Shown here: positions 14,564 to 23,065 of the stretch, piece by piece
Numbering within the stretch: the stretch's first letter is position 1
How the letters are laid out: each line of letters starts with the position of its first letter
Source of the DNA: Chryseobacterium culicis
GTDB lineage: Bacteria; Bacteroidota; Bacteroidia; Flavobacteriales; Weeksellaceae
DNA: 64,000 nt
Reading direction: 5' to 3'
Assembly: GCF_002979755.1 (NCBI RefSeq)
Contig: NZ_PCPP01000001.1
Coordinates: forward strand, 156,665 to 220,664
Notes under the pieces: generated by a model
What the model saw: the letters and a program-made list of their open reading frames with translations, nothing else
What the model was told of the DNA's origin: nothing
Databases searched by the model: none
Position numbers and translations under genes: made by a program

Positions 14564-15739
14564 ATGATACAAAAAAAATTATGGTCGTTATTGGCCTTGT
14601 TAGGATTTATCAGCATTTTCGCAGGGAATCTTAAAGTGAAAGTATATAATCCGGGAACCAAAGCTATTTTTCCTATTACTTCTACCATTATTTATGGAGA
14701 TAAAGATGCCATACTTGTAGATGCTCAGTTTCAGAAGCAGTATGCAGAGCAGCTCGTGAAAGAAATAAAGGCAACAGGGAAAAATCTGAAAACCATTTTT
14801 ATTTCTCACAGTGACCCTGATTTTTATTTTGGACTGGATGTTATCAAAAAAGCCTTTCCTAACGCAAAGATTATCTCAACAGCTCAGACAGCCTATTTGA
14901 TCTCAGCTTCAAAAGATGATAAAATGAGCGTGTGGAAACCACAGTTGAAAGCAGATGCCCCATCAGAAATTATTGTTCCTGAAGCAGCTGTTGCAATTCC
15001 TGATCTTGAAGGTCATACAATTGAAATCAGACAAAATCCGGAAGATCCGGCACACAGTTTTCTTTGGATTCCTTCCATTAAAACTATTGCAGGTGGAATT
15101 TCAGTTTCTGTAGGTTCACACCTTTGGATGGCAGATACACAAAATGTAAAAGCAATTGATCAATGGATCGGGCAGATTGATGCTATGAAAGCATTGAAGC
15201 CGGAACAGGTTATTCCTTCCCATTTTGCAGAGTTATCTACATCTCCACAATCTCTTGATTTTGTGAAAAACTATCTGGAAAACTATAAACAGGCAGTCAC
15301 TGAAAATAAAATCTCACCTGCTATCGTAGATTTTATGGTTAAAAAATATCCTAGTCTACAAGGAAAAGAAGAGCTTGAAATGGGAGTGAAAGTTTTCCTA
15401 AAAGAAATGGATTGGGATCTGAAATCTCCATATCCGGCAATCGGACATCAAGTGGAAGTGGATTTTGGAGCCGTAAAATTCCTTCTTGATTTTAAAGATA
15501 ACAAAACAATGACGTTTACAGGAACAGCCGGAAGTTCAAAAAACAGTACCGATACTGTAGAATATACCGCAGTGGAAGTAGCAAAAAATGTTTTTATGGT
15601 CTATTGGCATGAGCCACACCTAGGTTTTAATGTAACCCATATTCAGGATTATAATAAAAATATTATCTATTCAAATATTGCAGGTCCTGATGGTACTTTT
15701 ACCCATCCAAGAGGAACTCTTAAGATTTTGAACCATTAA
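14564..15739 (+). CDS. Secreted MBL-fold protein with altered metal site
   Basis: A 391-residue protein with a signal peptide (1-20) and a metallo-beta-lactamase-fold domain (about 25-250). The usual HxHxDH metal motif reads H82-S-D84-P-D86-F87 here, so two His ligands are replaced. Later landmarks are HSFLWIP, GSHLWMADTQ and QVIPSHF. Residues about 290-391 resemble a MoaF-like small barrel domain (VEVDFGAVKFLLDFKD, NVFMVYWHE, HPRGTLKIL). It probably acts in the periplasm. It is the third gene of the Rrf2 operon. It could still bind one metal through Asp ligands, or have become non-catalytic. The fold is good; the MoaF similarity is tentative. Confidence 0.8.
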   Translation: MIQKKLWSLLALLGFISIFAGNLKVKVYNPGTKAIFPITSTIIYGDKDAILVDAQFQKQYAEQLVKEIKATGKNLKTIFISHSDPDFYFGLDVIKKAFPNAKIISTAQTAYLISASKDDKMSVWKPQLKADAPSEIIVPEAAVAIPDLEGHTIEIRQNPEDPAHSFLWIPSIKTIAGGISVSVGSHLWMADTQNVKAIDQWIGQIDAMKALKPEQVIPSHFAELSTSPQSLDFVKNYLENYKQAVTENKISPAIVDFMVKKYPSLQGKEELEMGVKVFLKEMDWDLKSPYPAIGHQVEVDFGAVKFLLDFKDNKTMTFTGTAGSSKNSTDTVEYTAVEVAKNVFMVYWHEPHLGFNVTHIQDYNKNIIYSNIAGPDGTFTHPRGTLKILNH

Positions 15740-15865
15740 GATTTTTTGAAGGATTGAAGCTGATTTAAGGAAAATAAAAGAAAGACTCTGCTTAAAGCGA
15801 AGCTCATCTTAATATTCTTAGAACCTTAATAGAGTCTTAATGGTTTAAAAATTTCATTATCAACA

Positions 15866-15895
15866 AAAAAGGCTGTCAAGATAGACAGCCTTTTT
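15866..15895. terminator. Bidirectional terminator
   Basis: AAAAAGGCTGTC (15866-15877) and GACAGCCTTTTT (15884-15895) lie between the convergent MBL and M23 genes. A weaker outer pair AAGACTCT/AGAGTCTT spans about 15784-15838. Confidence 0.85.
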
Positions 15896-15896
15896 A

Positions 15897-16922
15897 TTAT
15901 AAATTCATAAACAATTTCGGGTTAATCGGAGTATTGTTTTTGTGTACTTCATAATGCAGATGTGGTCCTGTAGATCGTCCTGAATTTCCGGATTTGGCTA
16001 TTACCTGGCCTACTTTTACTTTATCATTTACCTTAGAAACAAGTTGTGATAAATGTCCGTATAGCGTAGCCAATCCGTTTCCGTGAGAAACAATCACGCA
16101 GTTTCCATAACCTCCTTTCTGTCCGGAAAAGATAATTGTTCCGGCGGCGGCAGCTCTTACATCAGAGCCATAAGCAACCGCAATGTCCAATCCTTTGTGG
16201 AACTGCATCTGATCAGCTTCAGCAGGAGCGTTGTTCTTTTCAGCAACCACTGTTTTGGTTGTTGTGTTTCCGGTAACCGCTTTTGTTGTAGAAGCTGGAG
16301 AAGCAGCCACTGGAGCCGCTTTTGGAGTAACCATCACTTTTACTTCTCTTTTGTTTCCATAGCTGTCGGTAAGCTCGATAATTTTCTCTACAGGTTCAGC
16401 TTTTACTTCAGGTTTTGGAGCGGAAGCAACTGCCGGTTTAGCTTCCGTTGCAATACTTGTTTTTACAGAAGCAAAAACAGTTTTGAATGGAATAGGATTT
16501 TTTCTCACTCCGAAATTGGAAGAAATATATCCGTCAGTAGGCATCCCTAATGGAACCTGCATCAGTTTTTTCTGAAGATCCATCAGATACTGGCTGTATC
16601 GGTTTGCTTGTTTGGAAAGATAAATAGAATTTGAAATACTGTCCTGGTTGAGCATCATCAGTTTTTCGTTGGTAATGTCTTTGGACTTCAGAAAAGAGTT
16701 GAGTTGAGCAACAGTCTGATCTACGAGAGTAAGATCAGTTTTCATTTTTAAATAATCTATACTGTCTTTTTCAGTGTTTATTTTTACAAGGTTCACTTCG
16801 TAGGTTTTGTCATCTCTTTCGGAAAAGAGCTTTGCAATGAATACACCTTGTGCAAAAACTACTAGTAAAAGTCCTCCCAGGAGAATGTTTACGTTCTTCT
16901 TGCTGTTTAGAAATTTTTTCAT
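15897..16922 (-). CDS. M23-family (LytM) metallopeptidase
   Basis: A 341-residue envelope protein. A membrane anchor (11-30, ILLGGLLLVVFAQGVFIA) is followed by a helical periplasmic stretch (40-125) and a C-terminal LytM domain. Zinc ligands are visible: HKGLD (242-246) and HLH (321-323). These enzymes cut peptidoglycan cross-bridges or stems in growth and division. Unusually, the opening strand SSNFGVRKNP (134-143) is separated from HKGLD by about 95 Ala/Pro/Thr-rich residues, where other members have 10-20. Promoter -7 element TAAATTTG lies on the minus strand at 16961-16968. The zinc site is intact. The family is certain; the role in the cell wall is inferred. Confidence 0.92.
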   Translation of the reverse strand: MKKFLNSKKNVNILLGGLLLVVFAQGVFIAKLFSERDDKTYEVNLVKINTEKDSIDYLKMKTDLTLVDQTVAQLNSFLKSKDITNEKLMMLNQDSISNSIYLSKQANRYSQYLMDLQKKLMQVPLGMPTDGYISSNFGVRKNPIPFKTVFASVKTSIATEAKPAVASAPKPEVKAEPVEKIIELTDSYGNKREVKVMVTPKAAPVAASPASTTKAVTGNTTTKTVVAEKNNAPAEADQMQFHKGLDIAVAYGSDVRAAAAGTIIFSGQKGGYGNCVIVSHGNGLATLYGHLSQLVSKVNDKVKVGQVIAKSGNSGRSTGPHLHYEVHKNNTPINPKLFMNL

Positions 16923-16960
16923 ATTTCTTCTCTTAGTAAGTTAAAACGGTTTTGAAGCTG

Positions 16961-16968
16961 CAAATTTA
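16961..16968 (-). promoter_or_regulatory. -7 element of the M23 gene
   Basis: CAAATTTA on the plus strand is TAAATTTG on the minus strand, fitting TAnnTTTG, 38 bases before the ATG. Confidence 0.55.
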
Positions 16969-17004
16969 ATTAAAAATAACCTTTGTGAGTTATTTTTAAT
17001 TAAA
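16965..17004. repeat. Perfect 16-bp inverted repeat between M23 and gpsA
   Basis: TTTAATTAAAAATAAC (16965-16980) and GTTATTTTTAATTAAA (16989-17004) are exact inverses with an 8-base loop. It overlaps the M23 -7 element and lies upstream of gpsA. It could be a regulatory cruciform or binding site. Confidence 0.7.
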
Positions 17005-17121
17005 ATTCAGTTTTTTCTGTATTTAACGGCTAATTAGCTATTTAATTGTGTTGAAGTGTTAATTTTTTCAGAAAATGGCTTTTATCATAGTTTCAAAGCC
17101 CGCGTTACGTCTTTGTTTTAA

Positions 17122-17129
17122 TATCTTTG
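17122..17129 (+). promoter_or_regulatory. -7 element of gpsA
   Basis: TATCTTTG lies 17 bases before the ATG at 17147. This placement decides the gpsA start: the longer open frame from 17075 would begin before the promoter. Confidence 0.65.
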
Positions 17130-17146
17130 CAGTTCACATTCCAATT

Positions 17147-18187
17147 ATGGCTAAAAAGAAAATTATTTCAGAATCTTCGAATCCAAAAAAGAATAAAAAG
17201 GATATTTCTGTAGGAGTTGTAGGGAGCGGAAGTTTTGCAACCGCTATCGTAAAAATGCTTGTTGAAAACTGCAAAGTAGTACACTGGTGTGTAAGAAGTG
17301 AATTTGTAAAAGGAGCCATTGAGCTTCGTGGACATAACCCAACTTATCTTACAGCAGCACATTTTAATCTTAAAAGTTTAAAACTGACAACAGATATTAA
17401 TGAACTGGTTTCTGCCTGTGACGTTATTGTTTTGGCAACTCCGTCTATTTATTTGTCTGATACGTTGGATAAAATGACATGTGATTATTCAGATAAAATC
17501 TTTATTTCAGCGATCAAAGGGATTATTCCTAAAGTAAATGATGTGGTAGCGCATTATCTGCGTGATGAATTTAAAATTGGTTTTAGAAATCAGGCCGTTA
17601 TTGCAGGCCCTTGTCATGCTGAAGAGGTGGCTATGGAAAGACTTTCTTACCTTACCATTGCCGCAGTAGAAGATGCAACAGCTGAAAAGCTTGAAGGAAT
17701 TTTCAGTTCAGACTTTATCAAGGTACATACAAGTAAAGATATTTTAGGAAATGAGTACAGTGCAATCCTTAAGAATATTTTTGCCATCGGAGCGGGAATA
17801 GCAAGTGGATTAGGGTATGGGGACAACTTTACAGCAGTATTTGTTTCCAATGCCATCCGTGAAATGGAAACTTTCCTTGAAGCGATCTACGAAGCACCTA
17901 GAGATGTGAATGAAAGCGCTTATTTGGGTGACCTTTTGGTAACAGCCTATTCACTTTTCTCAAGAAACAGAAACCTTGGAAACCTGATTGGAAAAGGATA
18001 TACGGTAAAATCTGCTATTCAGTCTATGAACATGGTAGCAGAAGGATATTACGCTGCTGATTCCATTTATCAAACAGCGAAACAAAAAAATCTTAAACTC
18101 CCGATTATCGATACAGTCTATGCTATTCTGTATGAAGGTAAAAATGCTGAAAAGCAGTTTAAAAAGCTGACTGCAAAATTGAATTAA
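17147..18187 (+). CDS. gpsA: Glycerol-3-phosphate dehydrogenase [NAD(P)+]
   Basis: A 346-residue GpsA that reduces dihydroxyacetone phosphate to sn-glycerol 3-phosphate for phospholipid synthesis, in the cytoplasm. The Rossmann loop VGSGSFATA is at 25-33. Further landmarks are AIKGI, AGPCHAEEV, the catalytic Lys in AILKNIFAIGAGIASGLGYGDN and LGDLLVTAYSLFSRNRNLG. The frame opens at 17075, but the promoter element at 17122-17129 and the family N-terminus favour the ATG at 17147. A basic 20-residue head (KKKIISESSNPKKNKKD) precedes the fold, longer than in most relatives. It is monocistronic with a strong terminator. The identification is certain. Confidence 0.95.
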   Translation: MAKKKIISESSNPKKNKKDISVGVVGSGSFATAIVKMLVENCKVVHWCVRSEFVKGAIELRGHNPTYLTAAHFNLKSLKLTTDINELVSACDVIVLATPSIYLSDTLDKMTCDYSDKIFISAIKGIIPKVNDVVAHYLRDEFKIGFRNQAVIAGPCHAEEVAMERLSYLTIAAVEDATAEKLEGIFSSDFIKVHTSKDILGNEYSAILKNIFAIGAGIASGLGYGDNFTAVFVSNAIREMETFLEAIYEAPRDVNESAYLGDLLVTAYSLFSRNRNLGNLIGKGYTVKSAIQSMNMVAEGYYAADSIYQTAKQKNLKLPIIDTVYAILYEGKNAEKQFKKLTAKLN

Positions 18188-18190
18188 AAA

Positions 18191-18216
18191 ACAGGACCTT
18201 AGAATTAAGGTCCTGT
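18191..18216 (+). terminator. Terminator of gpsA
   Basis: ACAGGACCTTA and TAAGGTCCTGT form an 11-bp stem with a GAAT loop 3 bases after the gpsA stop. No long T-run follows, but a second terminator comes next. Confidence 0.75.
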
Positions 18217-18231
18217 TAAACATAAATAATT

Positions 18232-18265
18232 AAACTTAAGCATTTTCTGTGCTTAAGTTTTTTTT
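18232..18265 (+). terminator. Second terminator, convergent junction
   Basis: AAACTTAAGCA (18232-18242) pairs with TGCTTAAGTTT (18250-18260), followed by six T. It abuts the end of the convergent secreted-protein gene. Confidence 0.85.
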
Positions 18266-19034
18266 ATAGACTCATCTTAGTAATGACAAGTGCTAATGAT
18301 GATCTCACATTCAGATTGCTGGCTGTAAAGCCGTTTCCTGAATCAAATTCAAATTTCTGACGGATAGTGGTTGGAGAAGCTAATGTTAAAAAATAACTTC
18401 CCTGATAAAATGTAAAAGAACTGGATAGCTGACACATTCTGTTGGTTTCCGTGATGGTTGCACTGGTGGCAGAATTAATCAGGTAAGATCTTGTACAGGT
18501 GAAATTCTGGCCAAGATATTGGGTATTAGCTGTTCCATTGTTATTATTCGCGTTGCTGGAATCCACAGAATACCGTACAATATAAGTTCCGGCAGGCAGG
18601 GTAATCGTGGAATTATCCGCACCTAGTGAAGCTCCTGTAATTTTATTTGAAGTAACCGCAAAGTTCCCTAATGTATTATTTGTGCTTCCGGTAGGGATAA
18701 GTACTCCCGAACTGATAAGCAGAGACATGATCTGAGGTTCAGAACCTGAAACGATAATACGCTGCCATTGATTTCTTACCCAAACATAATATCCTTTAGG
18801 AAAAGTAGAGGCTCCTCCGCTATTGTAGATGATAAGTCCATCTGCCGGATTGGCGATAGGAGTTGAAGTGCTGTTCAAAACAAGCAGGTCATATTGCGGA
18901 AAAAGAACCCCTTTATTGGAAGAATTAATGTCCAGAACACTGCTGGCATTGGGTGTATTTGTATTGATACCAACTTGTGCATTCGAGAAAATACTCAACA
19001 GTATCATACAGGCTATGTAAATAGATGTTTTCAT
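18264..19034 (-). CDS. Secreted paralogue C of a three-gene family
   Basis: A 256-residue protein with a signal peptide (about 1-19, ending NAQ). It then has the head typical of flavobacterial surface and tail-fibre-like proteins: VGINTNTPNASSVLDINSSNKGVLFPQ (20-46). A beta-rich domain with GLIIYNSGG and WVRNQWQ follows. It is the last of three co-directional paralogues (with 19046-19873 and 19878-20981) separated by 4 and 11 bases. No catalytic motif is seen. It is probably exported and beta-structured, with unknown binding partner. It lacks a recognisable T9SS C-terminal domain. The gene is certain; the function is not. Confidence 0.82.
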   Translation of the reverse strand: MKTSIYIACMILLSIFSNAQVGINTNTPNASSVLDINSSNKGVLFPQYDLLVLNSTSTPIANPADGLIIYNSGGASTFPKGYYVWVRNQWQRIIVSGSEPQIMSLLISSGVLIPTGSTNNTLGNFAVTSNKITGASLGADNSTITLPAGTYIVRYSVDSSNANNNNGTANTQYLGQNFTCTRSYLINSATSATITETNRMCQLSSSFTFYQGSYFLTLASPTTIRQKFEFDSGNGFTASNLNVRSSLALVITKMSL

Positions 19035-19045
19035 TGTGCAATAGA

Positions 19046-19873
19046 TTATTGATTAAGTGCTGATCTTTGAATGTCAACTTTAGCATTCGTAATGATTATT
19101 TCTCCGTTATTAGGAGCTGTTCCTCCTGATCCGTTCTGATAAGTTCCTCCTGCATCATGAGCAATGGCAGGAACTAAAAGAATTGGAGCGGTTGAAGTTG
19201 TTACAAAGGAGAAGCTCATATTCAGAGTATGAGTCTTATTACTGGCAATCGATTGTGCATTGATGCTAATTGTTTTCCCATACTGATTTCCGTTGGACGG
19301 ATCAATAAGTTTTACAAGATACTGATGCAGATGAACAGGTGTTCCCCCGATTCCGGCAGTACTGCTCTCAAGAGCTGTTCTGATGTTCAAGCATACATTG
19401 ACCAAATAACCACTGTTTCCGGGAAGTGTGATGACTCCTGTAGAGGTATTGTATAAAGCTCCAATATCATTGGAAACTACAGTAAAAGCAGCATCATTGA
19501 AATTTTTATATGTACCATTGGAAAGACCTCCTAATACAGCATAATCAGTAGCACGCTGAAGCATCATATAACTTACCAGGTTATAAGTATCGGAAAGTTG
19601 GGTCCACATATTATTTTTCCAGATATAAAGACCTGGACTGATAGAATTTCCTTTATTGTACACAACCAGTCCTTGTACCGGATTATTTACCGGTGAAGTA
19701 TTACTCAATATGTCTACAATATCCACTCTTGGAAGAAGTACTCCCTTGTTGGTAGATTGTGAAACTTCAAGAACCGCAGAGCTGTTCACTGAAGATTTCC
19801 CAATAGCAACCTGTGCATATATGGTCTGAGCTATAATCAATAATAGCAGGATGTAATATTTTTTCATATTCAT
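19046..19873 (-). CDS. Secreted paralogue B of a three-gene family
   Basis: A 275-residue protein with a signal peptide (LLLLIIAQTIYAQ, cleavage near 20) and the head VAIGKSSVNSSAVLEVSQSTNKGVLLPR, the same layout as its neighbours. After GLVVYNKGN and GLYIWKNNMWTQL comes a beta-rich C-terminal domain ending AKVDIQRSALNQ. The start may be the first ATG (19873) or the ATG two codons later (MKKYY). It is cotranscribed with both paralogues. The N-terminal GVLLPR region is shared with many Bacteroidota surface proteins, some of which carry S74-type chaperone tails; none is present here. The function is unknown. Confidence 0.82.
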   Translation of the reverse strand: MNMKKYYILLLLIIAQTIYAQVAIGKSSVNSSAVLEVSQSTNKGVLLPRVDIVDILSNTSPVNNPVQGLVVYNKGNSISPGLYIWKNNMWTQLSDTYNLVSYMMLQRATDYAVLGGLSNGTYKNFNDAAFTVVSNDIGALYNTSTGVITLPGNSGYLVNVCLNIRTALESSTAGIGGTPVHLHQYLVKLIDPSNGNQYGKTISINAQSIASNKTHTLNMSFSFVTTSTAPILLVPAIAHDAGGTYQNGSGGTAPNNGEIIITNAKVDIQRSALNQ

Positions 19874-19877
19874 TCTT

Positions 19878-20981
19878 TTAAAGCTGAGATATTTTAATAT
19901 AAGAACCGGTTGGGATTACATTCACAAGATCGTAGAATGTACTGTTCTGCATTCTTCCAAGGTTTAATCTGAGCCCTCCTATAATATTGGCATTGGCATT
20001 AGCAGGAACCGTATAATAATAAGACCATGTGGCAAGATGATTGGTATTAATCTTAGAAACAATAGGAACTTCTTTTCTTGTAGCACCTCCTCCTGTAAAG
20101 GTATTCGTTGTATTATTATAGGTATCGTTGATAAAATCTATAAAATATCCCATCAGGTAATAAGAGCTTCCTGAAAGTGGAGCTGTCCCTCCCTGTCCCG
20201 ATGGATTTTCCTGAGGTGAGTTTAAATTCAGGTTAACCTCTACCAGATAATTTCCTTGTGGAAGAATCAGGGAATATCCTCCGGCAGTGTTTGGAAGAAC
20301 TTTGAATCCACTAATGTTTGATACTCCGGAAACGGCTGGATTATTAACCATGAGCTGAGTGCTGGCTCCGGCTATAGCATTGTCGAGAGCTGATAAAGAT
20401 CCGGTAAAATCAAGATAGGCAACCTTTGGCGTATTTTGAGCATCAATGGTACTTTGCCATGTATTGGTTGTCCCGTTAAAAAAATGAAGAGCCTTGTTGT
20501 TGCTGTTGGTTCCTCCATTAAATCCTATGAGTCCATTGGCAGGAGAGGCAACAGGGCTCGTTGTGCTGCTTAGGTTAGCAATATTCAGGTTGGGGAATAA
20601 TAATCCTTTATTGCCTCCTGAAACGGTTACTGTAGGAGCTGTAGTATAGCCACTGCCTCCGTTGTTAATGGTGATACCTGTAAGCTGACCATTGGAAATA
20701 GTCGCTGTAGCACGGGCTTTTGATCCTCCGTTGACAATAGATCCTCCTCCAAAGAAATTGATTGTTGGTACAGCAGTATAGCCACTGCCTCCGTTGCTGA
20801 TGGTAATCCCGGTAACTGCTCCTCCTGAAATGGTGGCTGTAGCTGTGGCCGGGGTTCCACTGAAGTTCTCAATGTGCAGAATAGCACTGGGGTCTGGTGT
20901 GGGCGTGTTAATTCCTACACTTCCGCTTTGGGCAAAAGCCACTGTCGCGAATAGTGTACTCACGAAGTTAATGATTTTCAT
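19878..20981 (-). CDS. Secreted paralogue A with internal duplication
   Basis: A 367-residue exported protein and the first gene of the three-gene operon. After the signal peptide (about 1-18) and the head GSVGINTPTPDPSAILHIE come two similar segments, at about 47-77 and 91-121. Each contains GITIxNGGSGYTxxPT, 44 residues apart. At DNA level the copies share the exact 21-base block at 20644-20664 and 20776-20796, so the duplication is recent or kept alike. Then come GLLFPNLNIANL and a long beta-rich domain. The GGSGY repeats resemble surface-adhesin repeats. No enzyme motif is seen. Confidence 0.82.
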   Translation of the reverse strand: MKIINFVSTLFATVAFAQSGSVGINTPTPDPSAILHIENFSGTPATATATISGGAVTGITISNGGSGYTAVPTINFFGGGSIVNGGSKARATATISNGQLTGITINNGGSGYTTAPTVTVSGGNKGLLFPNLNIANLSSTTSPVASPANGLIGFNGGTNSNNKALHFFNGTTNTWQSTIDAQNTPKVAYLDFTGSLSALDNAIAGASTQLMVNNPAVSGVSNISGFKVLPNTAGGYSLILPQGNYLVEVNLNLNSPQENPSGQGGTAPLSGSSYYLMGYFIDFINDTYNNTTNTFTGGGATRKEVPIVSKINTNHLATWSYYYTVPANANANIIGGLRLNLGRMQNSTFYDLVNVIPTGSYIKISQL

Positions 20982-21492
20982 CTTAGTATGTTTACGAAAT
21001 AATTTTAATTAAATACTTATTGGAATATGTATTAAACCAATTGAAAGGTACGTAAAAAAAGCAGTTATCCAATATGTTATGTGTAGAATTGTATCTATAA
21101 TATTATGTATTTATCAATTAAAAGTGATATTTTTTAAATTTAGCACAATGATTTATCACTTATTGTTGATAAAGTATGATAGCGTAAATGGTTATGGTTA
21201 CTGTATTTAATATGTTGAACTTAAATAAACTTAAATTTTTATAAAATTTCATCCTTGAAAAAACAATCAATTAGTTACCGTTCAGTGAATTAAAAAAAAT
21301 AAAAATTTAACATTTTTATAAACAAATGTTTTACATTATCAATCATTTCAATAATAGTTTATTGAAATTTTCCATTGTTTTTTGTTGTGTGTTAAAGAAG
21401 TATTTTTGAGTGAAAAAATAACATGTTAAAATCGTTAAACGCGTTCTGGTTTTTAAAACTTTTCCCGAAATTTGAAGTAAAATTTTAAAATT
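20982..21492. other. 511-base AT-rich spacer upstream of mqo
   Basis: A very AT-rich divergent region that must hold the promoters of the secreted-protein operon and of mqo. One candidate for mqo is TTTG (21381-21384) with TATTTTTG (21401-21408), 16 bases apart. No gene is visible. Confidence 0.5.
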
Positions 21493-22998
21493 ATGTCACA
21501 ATCGCTTACAAGCAGAACACCGAAACCTAAATACGACGTTGTACTGATAGGCGGAGGAATCATGAGCGCCACTTTAGCAACGCTGCTTCATGAATTTGAT
21601 CCAAATCTGGAAATTGCAATCTTTGAAAGACTAGGAAGGTTTGCCAAAGAAAGTACTGCAGCATGGAACAACGCCGGAACAGGGCACTCCGCATTTTGTG
21701 AGCTAAATTATACTCCGGAAAAACCAGATGGGTCTATTGATATCACCAAGGCAGAAAGCATTGCAGAACAGTTTGAAATTTCAAAACAATTCTGGGCTTA
21801 TCTGATTACCAAAGGGTATATTCATGAGCCGAAAGAGTTTATCAATTCATGTGCCCATATGAGCCTGGTATTCGGAGAAAAAGATGCTGAATATCTTAGA
21901 AAACGTCATGATAAAATGGCAGAATCTGTACTCTTCTCAGGAATGGAATTTTCTACAGATCATGATAAACTGAGGGAATGGATTCCTTTGGTGATGAGTA
22001 AAAGAAATCAGTCTGAAGTAATGGCAGCAACGAAGATGGATATGGGAACGGATGTTAACTTCGGAACTTTGACAAGAAAAATGGGAAGACACCTTCTGGA
22101 AGATTCTAACGTAGAGGTTTTCTTATACCATGAAGTAAAAGACATCAGTCCCAGAGAAAGCGGTAAATGGGAAATGAAAGTGAAAGACAGAATTCATAGC
22201 CATAAACAGGAAGTCGTTGCTGATTTTGTATTTATCGGGGCAGGAGGATATGCTCTTCCGTTACTGGACAGTTCAGATATTAAAGAAAGTGAAGGATATG
22301 GAGGTTTCCCGGTTTCAGGGCAATGGCTGGTAAGTCATAATCAGGAGCTGGTAGAAAAACACCATGCTAAAGTATATACACAGGCTACGGTGGATGCTCC
22401 GCCAATGTCAGTTCCACACCTTGATCTTAGAATCATTGATGGTAAGAAAGCCCTTCTTTTCGGACCTTTTGCAGGGTTCTCAACCAAATTTTTAAGAGAA
22501 GGAAGCTATCTCGATCTTCCCGAAAGTGTGAACACCAAAAATTTAAAATCACTTTTCGGAGCATGGTGGCATAATATTCCTCTGACGAAATATCTTATCC
22601 AGCAGGTTGCGATGACGAAATCTCAGAGAATGCAGCATTTAAGAGAATTTATCAAAGATGCTAAGGAAGAGGACTGGGAATTGAAAGTAGCAGGACAAAG
22701 AGTTCAGATCATCAAAAAAGATGAAAAAGATGGTGGTAAACTGGAATTCGGAACTGAAGTAGTGGTGAATAAGAGCGGAACAATTGCTTCTTTATTAGGC
22801 GCTTCACCGGGAGCATCTACAGCAGTATATGCCATGTTGAATGTGCTGGAAAAATGTTTCCCGGAAAAACTGAATGGAGAATGGAAAGAAAAATTGCTTG
22901 AAATGATTCCTTCTTACGGACAAAAACTGGCCGCAAACCCGGAACTGACTCATGAAGTAAGGCATTATACAAAAGAAAAACTAGAATTAGAATATTAA
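21493..22998 (+). CDS. mqo: Malate:quinone oxidoreductase
   Basis: A 501-residue FAD-dependent MQO that oxidises malate to oxaloacetate and passes electrons to the quinone pool, peripheral on the inner membrane. The FAD loop VVLIGGGIMSATLATLL (15-31), the ESTAAWNNAGTGHSAFCELNYTP signature (about 53-75), and FIGAGGYALPLL and GASPGAST near the end are all family hallmarks. The length equals the family's. It is monocistronic, followed by a palindromic repeat. The start ATG has the usual MQO lead-in. The identification is certain. Confidence 0.97.
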   Translation: MSQSLTSRTPKPKYDVVLIGGGIMSATLATLLHEFDPNLEIAIFERLGRFAKESTAAWNNAGTGHSAFCELNYTPEKPDGSIDITKAESIAEQFEISKQFWAYLITKGYIHEPKEFINSCAHMSLVFGEKDAEYLRKRHDKMAESVLFSGMEFSTDHDKLREWIPLVMSKRNQSEVMAATKMDMGTDVNFGTLTRKMGRHLLEDSNVEVFLYHEVKDISPRESGKWEMKVKDRIHSHKQEVVADFVFIGAGGYALPLLDSSDIKESEGYGGFPVSGQWLVSHNQELVEKHHAKVYTQATVDAPPMSVPHLDLRIIDGKKALLFGPFAGFSTKFLREGSYLDLPESVNTKNLKSLFGAWWHNIPLTKYLIQQVAMTKSQRMQHLREFIKDAKEEDWELKVAGQRVQIIKKDEKDGGKLEFGTEVVVNKSGTIASLLGASPGASTAVYAMLNVLEKCFPEKLNGEWKEKLLEMIPSYGQKLAANPELTHEVRHYTKEKLELEY

Positions 22999-23004
22999 CA
23001 TCCC

Positions 23005-23060
23005 TAATGAGCAATGAGGAATAAAGGCTATTACTCATTGCTCATTATTTATTACTTATT
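23005..23060. repeat. Palindromic and 7-bp-periodic repeat after mqo
   Basis: TAATGAGCAATGAG (23005-23018) pairs with CTCATTGCTCATTA (23034-23047), a 14-bp perfect stem. The right arm runs on in heptamers (ACTCATT GCTCATT ATTTATT ACTTATT). The same 14-base arm recurs at 28114-28127. It may double as the mqo terminator and ends 5 bases before the next start codon. Confidence 0.8.
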
Positions 23061-23065
23061 AAAAG

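Noticed and set aside
23005..23047. Classical terminator of mqo
   Set aside because: The stem is perfect, but no T-run follows and the sequence belongs to the heptamer repeat family, so I list it as a repeat with possible terminator use.
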